Assembly (NCBI GenBank): GCA_003222385.1
Contig: QHVV01000011.1
Span: 1-47,101 of the forward strand
Reading direction: 5' to 3'
DNA from: Acidobacteriota bacterium
GTDB taxonomy: Bacteria; Acidobacteriota; Thermoanaerobaculia; UBA5066; Gp7-AA6
Length of the DNA stretch: 47,101 bases
The notes beneath the pieces were generated by a model. It worked only from the letters and a program-made list of their open reading frames with translations, ran no database searches and was not told where the DNA came from. The translations under genes were made by a program, and so were the position numbers. Below are positions 8,159 to 16,291 of the stretch, in pieces (position 1 is the stretch's first letter; each line of letters begins with the position of its first letter).

Positions 8159-9394
8159 ATGGGGAGCGCAAAGAGAACGGGGCGTTCCTCCGGGCGCCGG
8201 CCCCGGGTGGGCACCCGCTCGCGGCCGCTGGCGCGCCGCACCGACGGATTCGGCGAGTCCGTCATCCGAGAGATGAGCCGGTTCGGCGCGGAAGTCGGAG
8301 GGGTCAACCTCGCCCAGGGCCTGCCGGACTTCGAGCCGCCCCGCGAAGTCCTCGACGCGCTTTCGAAGGCGATCTCGGACCCGGAGCACCACCAGTACTC
8401 CTTCACCTGGGGCTCCGCCGCGTTTCGGAGCGCTGTCGCCGCCAAGTACGCGCGGATGAATGGCATGCGGCCCGACCCCGAAACGGAAGTCACGATCACC
8501 TGCGGAGTCTCGGAAGCCGAGGTCGCCGCGATCCTCGCGCTCACCGAGCCGGGCGACGAAGCGATCGTCTTCGAGCCGTGGTACGAGAACTACCTGCCCG
8601 CGTGCATCCTCGCCGGAGTCAAGCCGCGCTTCGTCCCGCTCCGGGAGCCCGACTACGCGCTCGACTTCGACGCGCTCGAAAAAGCGCTGCGCCGCCGAAC
8701 CCGTCTCCTGCTCCTGAACACGCCGGGGAACCCCTCCGGCCGCGTGCTGACCCGCGACGAGCTCTCACAGATCGCGCGAATTTGCTCGCGGGCCGGAGTC
8801 ATCGCCGTCGTGGACGAAATCTACGAGCACATCTGGTTCGACGGCCACGAGCACGTCTCGCTCGGATCGCTGCCCGGAATGGAGCACTCGACAGTGACGC
8901 TATCCGGCCTCGGAAAGAGCTACGCCGTCACCGGCTGGCGCATCGGGTGGGCAGTCGCGTCCGCGCCGCTGACCTCTCGGATCCGAAAGGTTCACGACTA
9001 CCTGACGATCTGCGCGCCCGCCCCGTTCCAGGAGGCGGGCCGGGCCGCGCTCGCGCTTCCGGATTCCTACTACGGGAACCTTCGCCGGGAATACGCGGCG
9101 AGGCGCGAGATCCTGCTCGCGGGGCTCGACGCTGCCGGGCTCGCTTTCACGCCGCCGCAGGGGGCGTACTACGTGATGGCCGACGCGGCGGCGCTCGGAT
9201 GGCGGGACGACCGGGCGTTCGTCGAGTTCCTGGCGCGGCGGGCCGGAGTCGTGGCCGTTCCCGGCTCCAGCTTCTACGCGAGGAACGGTGGACGCACGCG
9301 CGCTCGCTTCAACTTCGCGAAAAGGAAAGAGACGCTCGAGGAAGCCGCGCGGCGGCTGGCGAAGACGGACCTGTCGGCGAAGATGCCGCGCTGA
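8159..9394 (+). CDS. PLP-dependent class I/II aminotransferase
   Basis: 411 residues of fold-type I aminotransferase, most like the methionine/kynurenine aminotransferase subgroup. Features are VNLAQGLPDFEPP near the start, HHQYSFTWGSAAFRSAVAAK, PWYENYLPACILAG, the cofactor-contacting LLLNTPGNPSGRVL, VVDEIYEHI, and the Schiff-base lysine K253 within LSGLGKSYAVTGWRIGWAVA. The C-terminus has PGSSFY and ARFNFAKRKETLEEAA, where the Arg binds the substrate alpha-carboxylate. It transfers an amino group from an amino acid to a 2-oxo acid in the cytoplasm. ATG at 8159 leaves a basic 17-residue leader; GTG at 8207 is an alternative start that would free space for a promoter facing the permease. It ends in a 12-bp hairpin that begins within the stop codon. 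Confidence 0.93.
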   Translation: MGSAKRTGRSSGRRPRVGTRSRPLARRTDGFGESVIREMSRFGAEVGGVNLAQGLPDFEPPREVLDALSKAISDPEHHQYSFTWGSAAFRSAVAAKYARMNGMRPDPETEVTITCGVSEAEVAAILALTEPGDEAIVFEPWYENYLPACILAGVKPRFVPLREPDYALDFDALEKALRRRTRLLLLNTPGNPSGRVLTRDELSQIARICSRAGVIAVVDEIYEHIWFDGHEHVSLGSLPGMEHSTVTLSGLGKSYAVTGWRIGWAVASAPLTSRIRKVHDYLTICAPAPFQEAGRAALALPDSYYGNLRREYAARREILLAGLDAAGLAFTPPQGAYYVMADAAALGWRDDRAFVEFLARRAGVVAVPGSSFYARNGGRTRARFNFAKRKETLEEAARRLAKTDLSAKMPR

Positions 9395-9419
9395 GGCAGG
9401 CTGCCGGGCAGCCTGCCTC
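9393..9419. terminator. Bidirectional hairpin between convergent genes
   Basis: GAGGCAGGCTGC, loop CGG, then GCAGCCTGCCTC form a perfect 12-bp stem. It sits between the convergent aminotransferase and the 9431-10147 gene, starting inside the aminotransferase stop codon. There is no T-tract on either side, so it is a terminator-like hairpin rather than a classical intrinsic terminator. Confidence 0.6.
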
Positions 9420-9430
9420 GCGCGGGAGAG

Positions 9431-10147
9431 TTACGCAGCCTTACGGGCTCTCTTGCTCTTCATCGTCTTGACGAGCGAGACGACCGTGACGTGGTTTCCC
9501 ATGTCGCCCTTGGTGTATTCGACCTTGACCCGCTGGCCGACCGCGACGTTCCCCTTCATCGAGACGTCCTTGTCCAGATCGAAGGAGAAGTCCTTGTCGT
9601 TCGGACCTGTGACCTTGATCTTCTTGCCCGCCTCGTATTCCTTGACGGTCCCGACGACGGTCTCGGTCTTGGTCTTGACGTCCGGTCCCGGCTGGTGGAC
9701 GACCTTTTCGGTCTTCTGGTGTACGGTCTCGCCCGACGCAGGCATCGTCTTCGCGGTGCCTCTCGCTGCCGGCTTCGACGTGCTGGCGGCGGTACCGACT
9801 CCCATCGGCGCCGTGTAGAGCGCGATGACGGTCACGTGCTCCTTGCCGTCGTTCCCCTTCATCCACTCGACTTTCGCCATCTGGCCCGTGGCGACCGCGC
9901 CGTCGATGCGGACGGATTCGTCGAGATCGAACGAGTAGTCCTTGTTGTTCGGGCCCGTGAGCTTGATCTTCTTACCCGCCTCATATTCCTTGACGGTCCC
10001 GACGACCGTCTCCGTTTTCGTCTTCACGTTCGGGCCCGGGCCCGTCTGCTTCGTCTTCGACTCCGTGTGGAGCTTTGTCTGCGCGAGGGCCGCCTGTGCT
10101 CCGGCCAGAAAGCAGAGAGCGGCTGCAATTCCTAAAATGCGCTTCAT
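9431..10147 (-). CDS. Periplasmic protein with tandem duplicated DUF5666-like domain
   Basis: 238 residues. ATG at 10147 has a strong GGAGG site upstream, and the first 22 residues (MKRILGIAAALCFLAGAQAALA) are a signal peptide ending AxA. The mature protein holds two copies of one roughly 75-residue unit, about 36-110 and 153-227, joined by an Ala/Thr/Lys-rich linker. Both copies contain VKTKTETVVGTVKEYEAGKK, then a TGPN-KD--FDLD turn and a VTV strand. The pattern (a short OB-like barrel with GTV and V--G--VKVE) resembles DUF5666-type periplasmic domains. A single-unit relative is encoded at 29209-29529. The duplication is also visible in the DNA (around 9633-9690 and 9982-10040). Function unknown. 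It is divergent from the beta-barrel gene at 10285. Confidence 0.85.
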   Translation of the reverse strand: MKRILGIAAALCFLAGAQAALAQTKLHTESKTKQTGPGPNVKTKTETVVGTVKEYEAGKKIKLTGPNNKDYSFDLDESVRIDGAVATGQMAKVEWMKGNDGKEHVTVIALYTAPMGVGTAASTSKPAARGTAKTMPASGETVHQKTEKVVHQPGPDVKTKTETVVGTVKEYEAGKKIKVTGPNDKDFSFDLDKDVSMKGNVAVGQRVKVEYTKGDMGNHVTVVSLVKTMKSKRARKAA

Positions 10148-10284
10148 GGATTGTCACCCTCCTGGCCAACGGAATGGTGGCCACAAGCAGACAGAGCAAA
10201 AAGCGTGACAGGCTTTCGCCGAGATGAACAGACAGTGAACAGGCGCTCCGTTCCGGAAGTGACACGACCGACTAGGATTCGGCG

Positions 10285-10992
10285 ATGAGTCTCGGCAGGG
10301 CTGCGGCGGGAGCCACCGGGCTCGCCCTGTGGCTGCTCCCCGCTGCGCTTCTCGCGCACAAAGACGACTACCTCGGGGACACCTTCGTTTTCGTGACCCT
10401 CGAGGCCCGCGAGCTCGAGCTCGAGTACTGGCTGGACGCGCAGGACGAGCCCCGCGGGCTGCGGCACACGACCGGAATCGAATACGGCATCACGAACCAC
10501 CTCATGGCCGACGTATCGGCGCGGTGGCTGCAACGAGCCGGAGGCCCCTTCGCGTTTTCGCAGGGGTTCGTCGAGCTTCGTTATCGTTTCGGAGAGGAGG
10601 GCCGCCACCTGATCGATCCTGCGGCTTCCCTCGAGTACGAGGTGCGCCGCGATCCCGAAGGACGCCGGCGGCGCCTCCTGGAGCCACGCCTGGTCCTCTC
10701 ACGCGACTTCGCGGGATGGAACGTCACGACGAACTTCTTCTACTCGATCGTGCTGGACGAGCCGGGCCGATCATCGTTGGAAGCCGCCGCCGGGATTCGC
10801 TCGCCCGCTTTCGGACGTTGGAGCACCGGCCTCGAGTTCCGGCGCGAGGTCGCTCTGGAAAACGAGACGCTCGTCATCCCGCAGATCTGGTACCGGATAT
10901 CGCCCGAAGCGTACGTCAAGGCGGGGGGCGGCAAGAACTTCGCAGGCGAGAAAGGCAACTTCGTTCGAATCGCCTTCGAGGTCGAATTCTAG
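10285..10992 (+). CDS. Putative outer-membrane beta-barrel protein
   Basis: 235 residues: a signal peptide (MSLGRAAAGATGLALWLLPAALLA), then HKDDYLGDTFVFVTLEARELE and alternating hydrophobic/polar strands such as ELEYWLDAQDEP, GFVELRYRFGEEG, ASLEYEVRRDPEG and PRLVLSRDFAGWNVTTNFFYS. It ends VRIAFEVEF with a terminal Phe, the usual signal for BAM-mediated insertion. Together these fit a barrel of about ten strands in the outer membrane. No specific family is recognised; it could be a porin-like or transport-associated protein. The 137-bp upstream region is shared with the divergent DUF5666-like gene and holds no further gene. Confidence 0.72.
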   Translation: MSLGRAAAGATGLALWLLPAALLAHKDDYLGDTFVFVTLEARELELEYWLDAQDEPRGLRHTTGIEYGITNHLMADVSARWLQRAGGPFAFSQGFVELRYRFGEEGRHLIDPAASLEYEVRRDPEGRRRRLLEPRLVLSRDFAGWNVTTNFFYSIVLDEPGRSSLEAAAGIRSPAFGRWSTGLEFRREVALENETLVIPQIWYRISPEAYVKAGGGKNFAGEKGNFVRIAFEVEF

Positions 10993-11056
10993 GCGGCGCC
11001 GATCCGTTTGGCATCGGAGACCTCCGCTCCCTCTGAAGCAAGTCGCGGTCCGCGGA

Positions 11057-12232
11057 TCACGCCGCGTAGCGCTCTTCGACCGTCAGCGCAAAAAGAACTG
11101 TTCCGGCCAGGCCCACCGCGCCGGCCGCCAGAAACGGCACGGTCGGCGCGATTCGCCAGAGGAGGCCGCCCGCGAAGGCTGCCGGCGCGATGGCGCAGCT
11201 GCGAACCAGGTAGTACAGGCCAATCGAGCGGGCGCGAACCCCTTCGCGGGAGAGGTCGACGATCATGGCCTTGCGCGCGGGCTCGCCGAGCTCACGAAGC
11301 CCGCCGATCGCGAACGCCGCGACGAGCCCGGGGAAGCTCCTCGAGAGGGCGACGGCCACGGGAAACGCCGCGAAACACAGGAAGGTCGCGATCACGAATG
11401 GTTTCCTTCCGGTGCGGTCGGCGATCTTCGATGCGGGAACGTAGACCAGGATGGACGTCGCCATCTGAACGGCGATGAGCGCTCCGTAGCGCGGCGCGTC
11501 GACTCCCACGACGTTCGTCGCGAAGAGGACGAGAAAGACGTCGACGAGGCCTTCGCATGTCCGGATGAAGATGTCGGAGAAGAGGAGCCATCGCAGCGGA
11601 CCGGGGAGCGACCGCCACACGTCCCGGATTCCGCTCACGGCCGGTTCTCGCACGAGAGGGATGCGGACGCGGGCGACGAGAGCGAGCGTGGCGAAAGCGA
11701 GCGCGATCGTGATCGCGAGGGAGACGCGCACCCCGCCCTTCACTCCGCGGAGAGCGATCAGAAACCCTCCGAGCGTGGGCGCGACCACGATCGGGAGCCG
11801 GCGGAGAATGGCCTGCACGGTGAAACCCATCGCGCGCCGCCCCCGCGGAAGAGCGTCCCCCACGACCGCGAAGAGGGCGGGGCTCGCCATGCTGGCCCAT
11901 GCCATGGTGAAGAAGAGACCGGCGAGAACGAACGGCCAGGAGGGGGCGAGGGCGTAGATCGCGTAACCGACCGACGCGAGACTCACGAAAACGAGCAGCG
12001 CACGCCTCCGCCCGTAACGGTCCGCGATCCATCCCCCGGGGTACTGGTACGCGCCGTCCAGGAAGTCCTTCAACGTTCCGTACAGGCCGATCGCGAGCAC
12101 GGGCGCGCCGAGCGCCTGGAGATATTTCGGCAGGAAGCCCTTCCACAGGTTTTCCCCCAGACCGAGGAGGAACATCGCGGACCCGACCGCCACGACGTTG
12201 CGCTCGAGCCCCAGCGAGGCCATCCTTCGCAT
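11057..12232 (-). CDS. MFS transporter
   Basis: About 391 residues with twelve predicted helices in two halves. The helix 2-3 loop carries a motif-A variant, GGWIADRYGRRRALL, and the second half repeats it as ASKIADRTGRKPFVI, both diagnostic of the major facilitator superfamily. ATG at 12232 is preferred; the frame can also open at TTG 12259 (which would overlap a palindrome in the promoter region) or ATG 12223. Substrate cannot be inferred from sequence alone. It is transcribed divergently from the ChrB-type gene across a short AT-rich region with inverted repeats, so the two are probably co-regulated and the pump may export an oxyanion or metal-related toxicant. That link is inference from context. 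Confidence 0.88.
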   Translation of the reverse strand: MRRMASLGLERNVVAVGSAMFLLGLGENLWKGFLPKYLQALGAPVLAIGLYGTLKDFLDGAYQYPGGWIADRYGRRRALLVFVSLASVGYAIYALAPSWPFVLAGLFFTMAWASMASPALFAVVGDALPRGRRAMGFTVQAILRRLPIVVAPTLGGFLIALRGVKGGVRVSLAITIALAFATLALVARVRIPLVREPAVSGIRDVWRSLPGPLRWLLFSDIFIRTCEGLVDVFLVLFATNVVGVDAPRYGALIAVQMATSILVYVPASKIADRTGRKPFVIATFLCFAAFPVAVALSRSFPGLVAAFAIGGLRELGEPARKAMIVDLSREGVRARSIGLYYLVRSCAIAPAAFAGGLLWRIAPTVPFLAAGAVGLAGTVLFALTVEERYAA

Positions 12233-12255
12233 CCGGAGACGAGACAAGAGCCGGT

Positions 12256-12304
12256 TCAATCAGATTGATACTAGCAGTTGCTATCTAATTATGGCTGTTG
12301 CTAG
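12256..12304. promoter_or_regulatory. Divergent promoter/operator region of MFS and ChrB-type genes
   Basis: This is the most AT-rich short stretch in the window. It holds a perfect palindrome TCAATC-A-GATTGA (12256-12268), a second palindrome TAGCA-GT-TGCTA (12272-12283), and an inverted pair CTAGCA (12271-12276) / TGCTAG (12299-12304). GTTGCT is also directly repeated at a 20-bp spacing. TAATTA (12286-12291) could serve as a -10 element. The arrangement fits operators for a regulator acting on both genes; ChrB itself is the natural candidate. Confidence 0.45.
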
Positions 12305-12314
12305 AGTCATACTT

Positions 12315-13286
12315 ATGGCCCGGGTCTCCGGTCTCGCGTGGTACGTGCTGGTCCATCAGCTCCCGCCCCGGCCGCTCTACCTGCGGGCGAAGATCCGTCA
12401 GAGGCTGGCCCGGGTCGGAGCAATCGCTCTGAAGAGCTCGGTCTACGTCCTGCCTCGCCGGGAAGACTGCCTGGAAGACCTCGAGTGGATCGCGGAGGAA
12501 GCGCGGTCGGGAAACGGAGAGGCCTGGATCGGTGAGGCGCGCTTCGTGGATCGGAAGGTCGACGAGGAGCTCGTGCGGAGATCGCGGGCCGGGCGGAACG
12601 CCGATTATCGGGAGCTTTCCGGTGAGCTCCGCGGCGCCCCTTCCGGCGTCGACGGCGCGGCCCGCCTCGCCCGGGCTCGAAAACGGCTGGACGAAATCGC
12701 GGGCATCGATTTCTTTGCAGCGCCCGGACGCATCTCGACGGAAGCCGCGATCGAACGGCTGCAGAAGCGGCTCGAAAGGAGGGATCGGACCATGAAAACG
12801 CAGAAGAAGGCTCGTACGAAAGACCTCGTCGGACGCACGTGGGTGACCCGCCGGGGGATCAAGGTGGACCGGATCTCCTCGGCCTGGTTCGTCCGGAGGT
12901 TCGTCGATCCTAAGGCGCGGTTCCGCTTCATCGATCCGAAGAGCGAGACGGCGCGACCGAACGAGATCGGGTTCGACATGACGGGCGGTGAGTTCACCCA
13001 CGAGGGGGACCGGTGCACGCTGGAGACGCTGGTCCATCGGACGGCGGTCGCGGATGCGGGCCTGCGGCCGATCGTTCAGATCGTTCACGACATCGACTTG
13101 AAAGACGAGAAGTTCGGACGTCCCGAAACCATCGGGATTTCGCAGGTCCTGGCGGGACTCTTCGCGGCGACGTCGGACGACCAGCGCCGTCTGGAGCGCG
13201 GCTTCGCTCTGTTCGACGACCTTTACGCGTCTTTTCGGATGGAATCGCGGCCCGCGAGCCGGCCGGACGGATCGAGCCGCCGATAG
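12315..13286 (+). CDS. chrB: ChrB-type chromate resistance/regulatory protein, two-domain
   Basis: About 323 residues from ATG 12315, chosen because the family begins close to the WYVLVHQLPP motif seen at residues 7-16; ATG 12291 is an alternative. The N-terminal domain (about 1-165) has LPPRPLYLRAKIRQRL and SSVYVLPRREDCLEDLEWIA, typical of the ChrB N-terminal winged-helix domain. The C-terminal domain (about 175-310) has WVTRRGIKVDRISSAWFVRR, then FDMTGGEFTHEGDRCTLETL and IVHDIDLKDEKF, the ChrB C-terminal domain. In Ochrobactrum, ChrB is a chromate-responsive regulator next to chrA. No chrA is visible here; the partner is the divergent MFS gene instead. Its last 64 bp overlap the 3' end of the convergent RND gene. 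Confidence 0.88.
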   Translation: MARVSGLAWYVLVHQLPPRPLYLRAKIRQRLARVGAIALKSSVYVLPRREDCLEDLEWIAEEARSGNGEAWIGEARFVDRKVDEELVRRSRAGRNADYRELSGELRGAPSGVDGAARLARARKRLDEIAGIDFFAAPGRISTEAAIERLQKRLERRDRTMKTQKKARTKDLVGRTWVTRRGIKVDRISSAWFVRRFVDPKARFRFIDPKSETARPNEIGFDMTGGEFTHEGDRCTLETLVHRTAVADAGLRPIVQIVHDIDLKDEKFGRPETIGISQVLAGLFAATSDDQRRLERGFALFDDLYASFRMESRPASRPDGSSRR

Positions 13287-16200
13287 AGGCCCGGCAGCAC
13301 CAGCAGCACGAGCGGCCCCGAGAGAACGAACCCTCCGATGACCGCGATCGCCAGCGGCTGCTGGAGCTGCGATCCCGCTCCGAGCGCGAGCGCCAGCGGA
13401 GCGAGAGCGAACGCGGTCGCGCAGATCGTCATTGCGACCGGCCGGAACCGTCGCTTTGCCGCGAGCCGCCACGCCTCGTCCACGGCCGAGCCGGAGCGGA
13501 GCGCCGTCCGCGCCTCCTGGATCACGAACACCGCGTTCTCGCCGACGATGCCGACCATCATGATCGCGCCGACGAAGCTCGAAACGTTCAACGTCATGCC
13601 GGTGACGATGAGCGCGCCGAAAACTCCCGCCAGCACCGCCAGCGCGATCAACCCGGTCAAGACAGGCGCACGCCAGTCGCCGAACTCGAAGAGCAGGACG
13701 ACCCCGACTAAGAGCAGACCTCCTACCAGGACGAGCAGGAGTCCCTTGAACGAGCTCTGTTGCTGCTCGTAGAGACCGCCGAACTGAAGCGACATGCCGG
13801 CCGGCAGCGCGAGGCTCGAAGAAAGCTTCGATCGGATCTCCCCGATCGCCCCTCCGAGGTCGCGCCCGGAAAGGCGCCCGGTCACTCCGAGGAAGGTCTT
13901 CAGGTTGTCCCGGTCGATCTCGGACTCCGGCTCTCCGGTGGAGATCGAGGCGACACTCGAGAGCGGCACGAGCGCTCCGGAGGGCGAACGGACCTTCAAG
14001 TCCGGAAGTCCTGTCTGGCCCCTCTCGAAGACGCGCACGTCGTAGATCCGCTCCCCGATGCGCAGCGTTCCGGCGACCGTTCCGACGACCGCCGGCTCGA
14101 TCGCGGCGTGCAGGTCGTCCACCGTCAGACCGAAGCGACTCGGCTCGACCTCGCCGGCTCCTCCGCCCGGGACGCGCGTCCGTGGACGGATCTCGAGCGC
14201 GGGTCCGGCGACGACGATTCCGTCGAAGACGTCCTCGACGCCCTGCACCTTCCGAACGATCGCCGCAGCCGACCTCGCCTTTTCTTTCAGGAGCGCCTGA
14301 TCCTCGCCGTAGATCTTCACATCCACCGGCTGCGGGACGTCGCCGGTCAGGTCGCCGATGTCGTCCTCGAGGAGCTGGCCGAAATCGGCGCGGATCCCGG
14401 GCTGCGATGCGGCGAGCTTCGCTCTGAGATCGTCGATCACTTCATCGACCGGCCGCCGCTTCGATCGCGGCTTCAGCTTGATCACGTAGTCTCCGCTGTT
14501 CGGCTCCGTGATGAAGAACCCGAGCTGCGTTCCGGTGCGGCGCGAATACGTCTCGACGTCCGGAAGCGCGCGGATAATCCTTTCCGCTTCGTTCAACATC
14601 GCGTCCGTGTCGGTGAGCGACGTTCCGGCGGGAGTCCAGTAGTCGAGAATGATCGAGCCCTCGTCCATCGACGGGAGGAAATCGGTGCCGATCGCCCGAT
14701 ACAGGAGAAAGCCTCCGGCAAGGAGCACGAGCGTGACGGCGATGCCCGGCCAGGCGTGGCCGACGAAGAACCCCGCGACTCGGTCGAACCTTCCACGGTC
14801 CCGAGATTTTCGGGGCCCGGTCGGCTTCGGATGCCCGATCTCCGAGGCGGCCGGGACGACGAGGGCGGCGAGAAGGAAGGACACCGCCAGAGCGAGCGCC
14901 ATGGTCAGCGCGAGCGGCCGGAAGAACGCCCCCGCGACTCCGGTCAGGAGCGCGAACGGAACGAAGATCACGATCGTCGAAAGGCTCGATCCGACGAGCG
15001 CCGGGGCGAGATCGGTCAGTCCTTCCCCGGCCGGGTCGTCGACCCCTTCTTCCCGGTTGCGGTGGATCTTCTCGACCACGACGATGGCGTCGTCCGCGAT
15101 GAGGCCGAGGGCCGCCGCGATCCCGCCGAGAGTCATCAGGTTGACCGTCTGGCCGGTCGCGGAGAGCAGCAGCAGAACGACCGCGACGCACAGCGGGATC
15201 ATCAGGATCGCGATCAAGGACAGCCGGAAGCTGCGGAGGAAGACCAGGAGGACGAGCGCCGCCAGCGCGACGCCGATCAAGATCGCGTCCCGGACGCCGC
15301 GGACCGACTGGGAGACGAACTCGGCCTGGTCGTAGAAGGGCGTCCAGCGAGCTCCCGGCGGCAGCAGCGTCGGCTGGTCCCGGAACAGCTTTTGGATCCC
15401 GTCCGCGATCGCCACCGTGTTCGCCGCGGGCTGCCGCACGATGTTGACCAGGACCGCCGGACGGCCGTTCGCGGTCGTGCGGATGTAGGAAACGGCGTCC
15501 GCCGCCGCGATCGTGCCGAGCTCGTCCAGGTGCGCGGGAACGCCTCCTCCCGCGAGCGGCACGGCGATCCGGGAAAGAGCGTCCACCCCGCCGACGCGGC
15601 CGTCGACCAGGGACAGGTAGAGCTCGTGGTTCGCCTCCGTCAGGCCGGCCGAGAGCACCTGGTTGTTCTTGCGGATCGCCTCCACCACGCTCGCCGCCGA
15701 CAGCTGCCGGGCCGCGAGGGCGTGCGCGTCGAGGTTCACCTGGAACTCGCGTTTGCGCCCTCCCTGCACCTGGACCTGCGCGACGCCGGGGATGCGGATC
15801 AGCTCCGGCTTCAGGCGGTACTCCGCCAGCGCCCAGAGCTCCGACTGGCCGAGGGTATCGGACGTGATGGCGAAGCCGAGGATCGGGAAAATCGCGGTGT
15901 TCATCCACTCGACGTCCACTTCGGTGTCGGCCGGCAGCCGTGTCCGGACCCTCGCGATTTCCCCCTGGACGCGCTGCAGCGCCACCTGCATGTCGGTGCC
16001 CCACTCGAAATGGCCGGAGAGCTCGCTCGAGCCACGGGAGGTCGTGGAGAGGATCTTCAAGATGCCCGGTACCCGGAGCACCGCTTCTTCGAGCGGGCGG
16101 GTCACCGTCGTCATCATGTGGGCCGCGGGCTCTTCGCCGACGTCGGCGATGACCTTGATCACCGGAAAAGTCACGGAAGGAAAGATGGACGACGGAAGCC

Positions 16201-16291
16201 GGAGCGCCGCGAAGACCCCTCCCGCCGCGAGCAGGAGGAAGAACAGAAAGATCGCGGCCCGCCGTTCGCGGGCCAGACGCAGGGGGCTCAA
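13223..16291 (-). CDS. RND-family efflux transporter permease subunit
   Basis: 1022 residues, the normal length for an AcrB/CusA-like inner-membrane RND pump. The start is TTG 16291, which overlaps the preceding stop as TTGA; it is followed by SPLRLARERRAAIFLFFLLL, the first membrane helix. A periplasmic porter region follows (PSSIFPSVTFPVIKVIADVG, then TRPLEEAVLRVPGI). The central helices contain GLIADDAIVVVEKIHRN, whose two Asp residues are the proton-relay pair of helix 4, then a second periplasmic half (GTDFLPSMDEGSIILDYW) and five final helices. It is driven by the proton gradient and works with the fusion lipoprotein and TolC-like protein encoded just upstream. The substrate, drug or metal, cannot be read. 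It is last in a coupled operon that begins with vapB and kinase 2. Confidence 0.93.
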   Translation of the reverse strand: MSPLRLARERRAAIFLFFLLLAAGGVFAALRLPSSIFPSVTFPVIKVIADVGEEPAAHMMTTVTRPLEEAVLRVPGILKILSTTSRGSSELSGHFEWGTDMQVALQRVQGEIARVRTRLPADTEVDVEWMNTAIFPILGFAITSDTLGQSELWALAEYRLKPELIRIPGVAQVQVQGGRKREFQVNLDAHALAARQLSAASVVEAIRKNNQVLSAGLTEANHELYLSLVDGRVGGVDALSRIAVPLAGGGVPAHLDELGTIAAADAVSYIRTTANGRPAVLVNIVRQPAANTVAIADGIQKLFRDQPTLLPPGARWTPFYDQAEFVSQSVRGVRDAILIGVALAALVLLVFLRSFRLSLIAILMIPLCVAVVLLLLSATGQTVNLMTLGGIAAALGLIADDAIVVVEKIHRNREEGVDDPAGEGLTDLAPALVGSSLSTIVIFVPFALLTGVAGAFFRPLALTMALALAVSFLLAALVVPAASEIGHPKPTGPRKSRDRGRFDRVAGFFVGHAWPGIAVTLVLLAGGFLLYRAIGTDFLPSMDEGSIILDYWTPAGTSLTDTDAMLNEAERIIRALPDVETYSRRTGTQLGFFITEPNSGDYVIKLKPRSKRRPVDEVIDDLRAKLAASQPGIRADFGQLLEDDIGDLTGDVPQPVDVKIYGEDQALLKEKARSAAAIVRKVQGVEDVFDGIVVAGPALEIRPRTRVPGGGAGEVEPSRFGLTVDDLHAAIEPAVVGTVAGTLRIGERIYDVRVFERGQTGLPDLKVRSPSGALVPLSSVASISTGEPESEIDRDNLKTFLGVTGRLSGRDLGGAIGEIRSKLSSSLALPAGMSLQFGGLYEQQQSSFKGLLLVLVGGLLLVGVVLLFEFGDWRAPVLTGLIALAVLAGVFGALIVTGMTLNVSSFVGAIMMVGIVGENAVFVIQEARTALRSGSAVDEAWRLAAKRRFRPVAMTICATAFALAPLALALGAGSQLQQPLAIAVIGGFVLSGPLVLLVLPGLYRRLDPSGRLAGRDSIRKDA

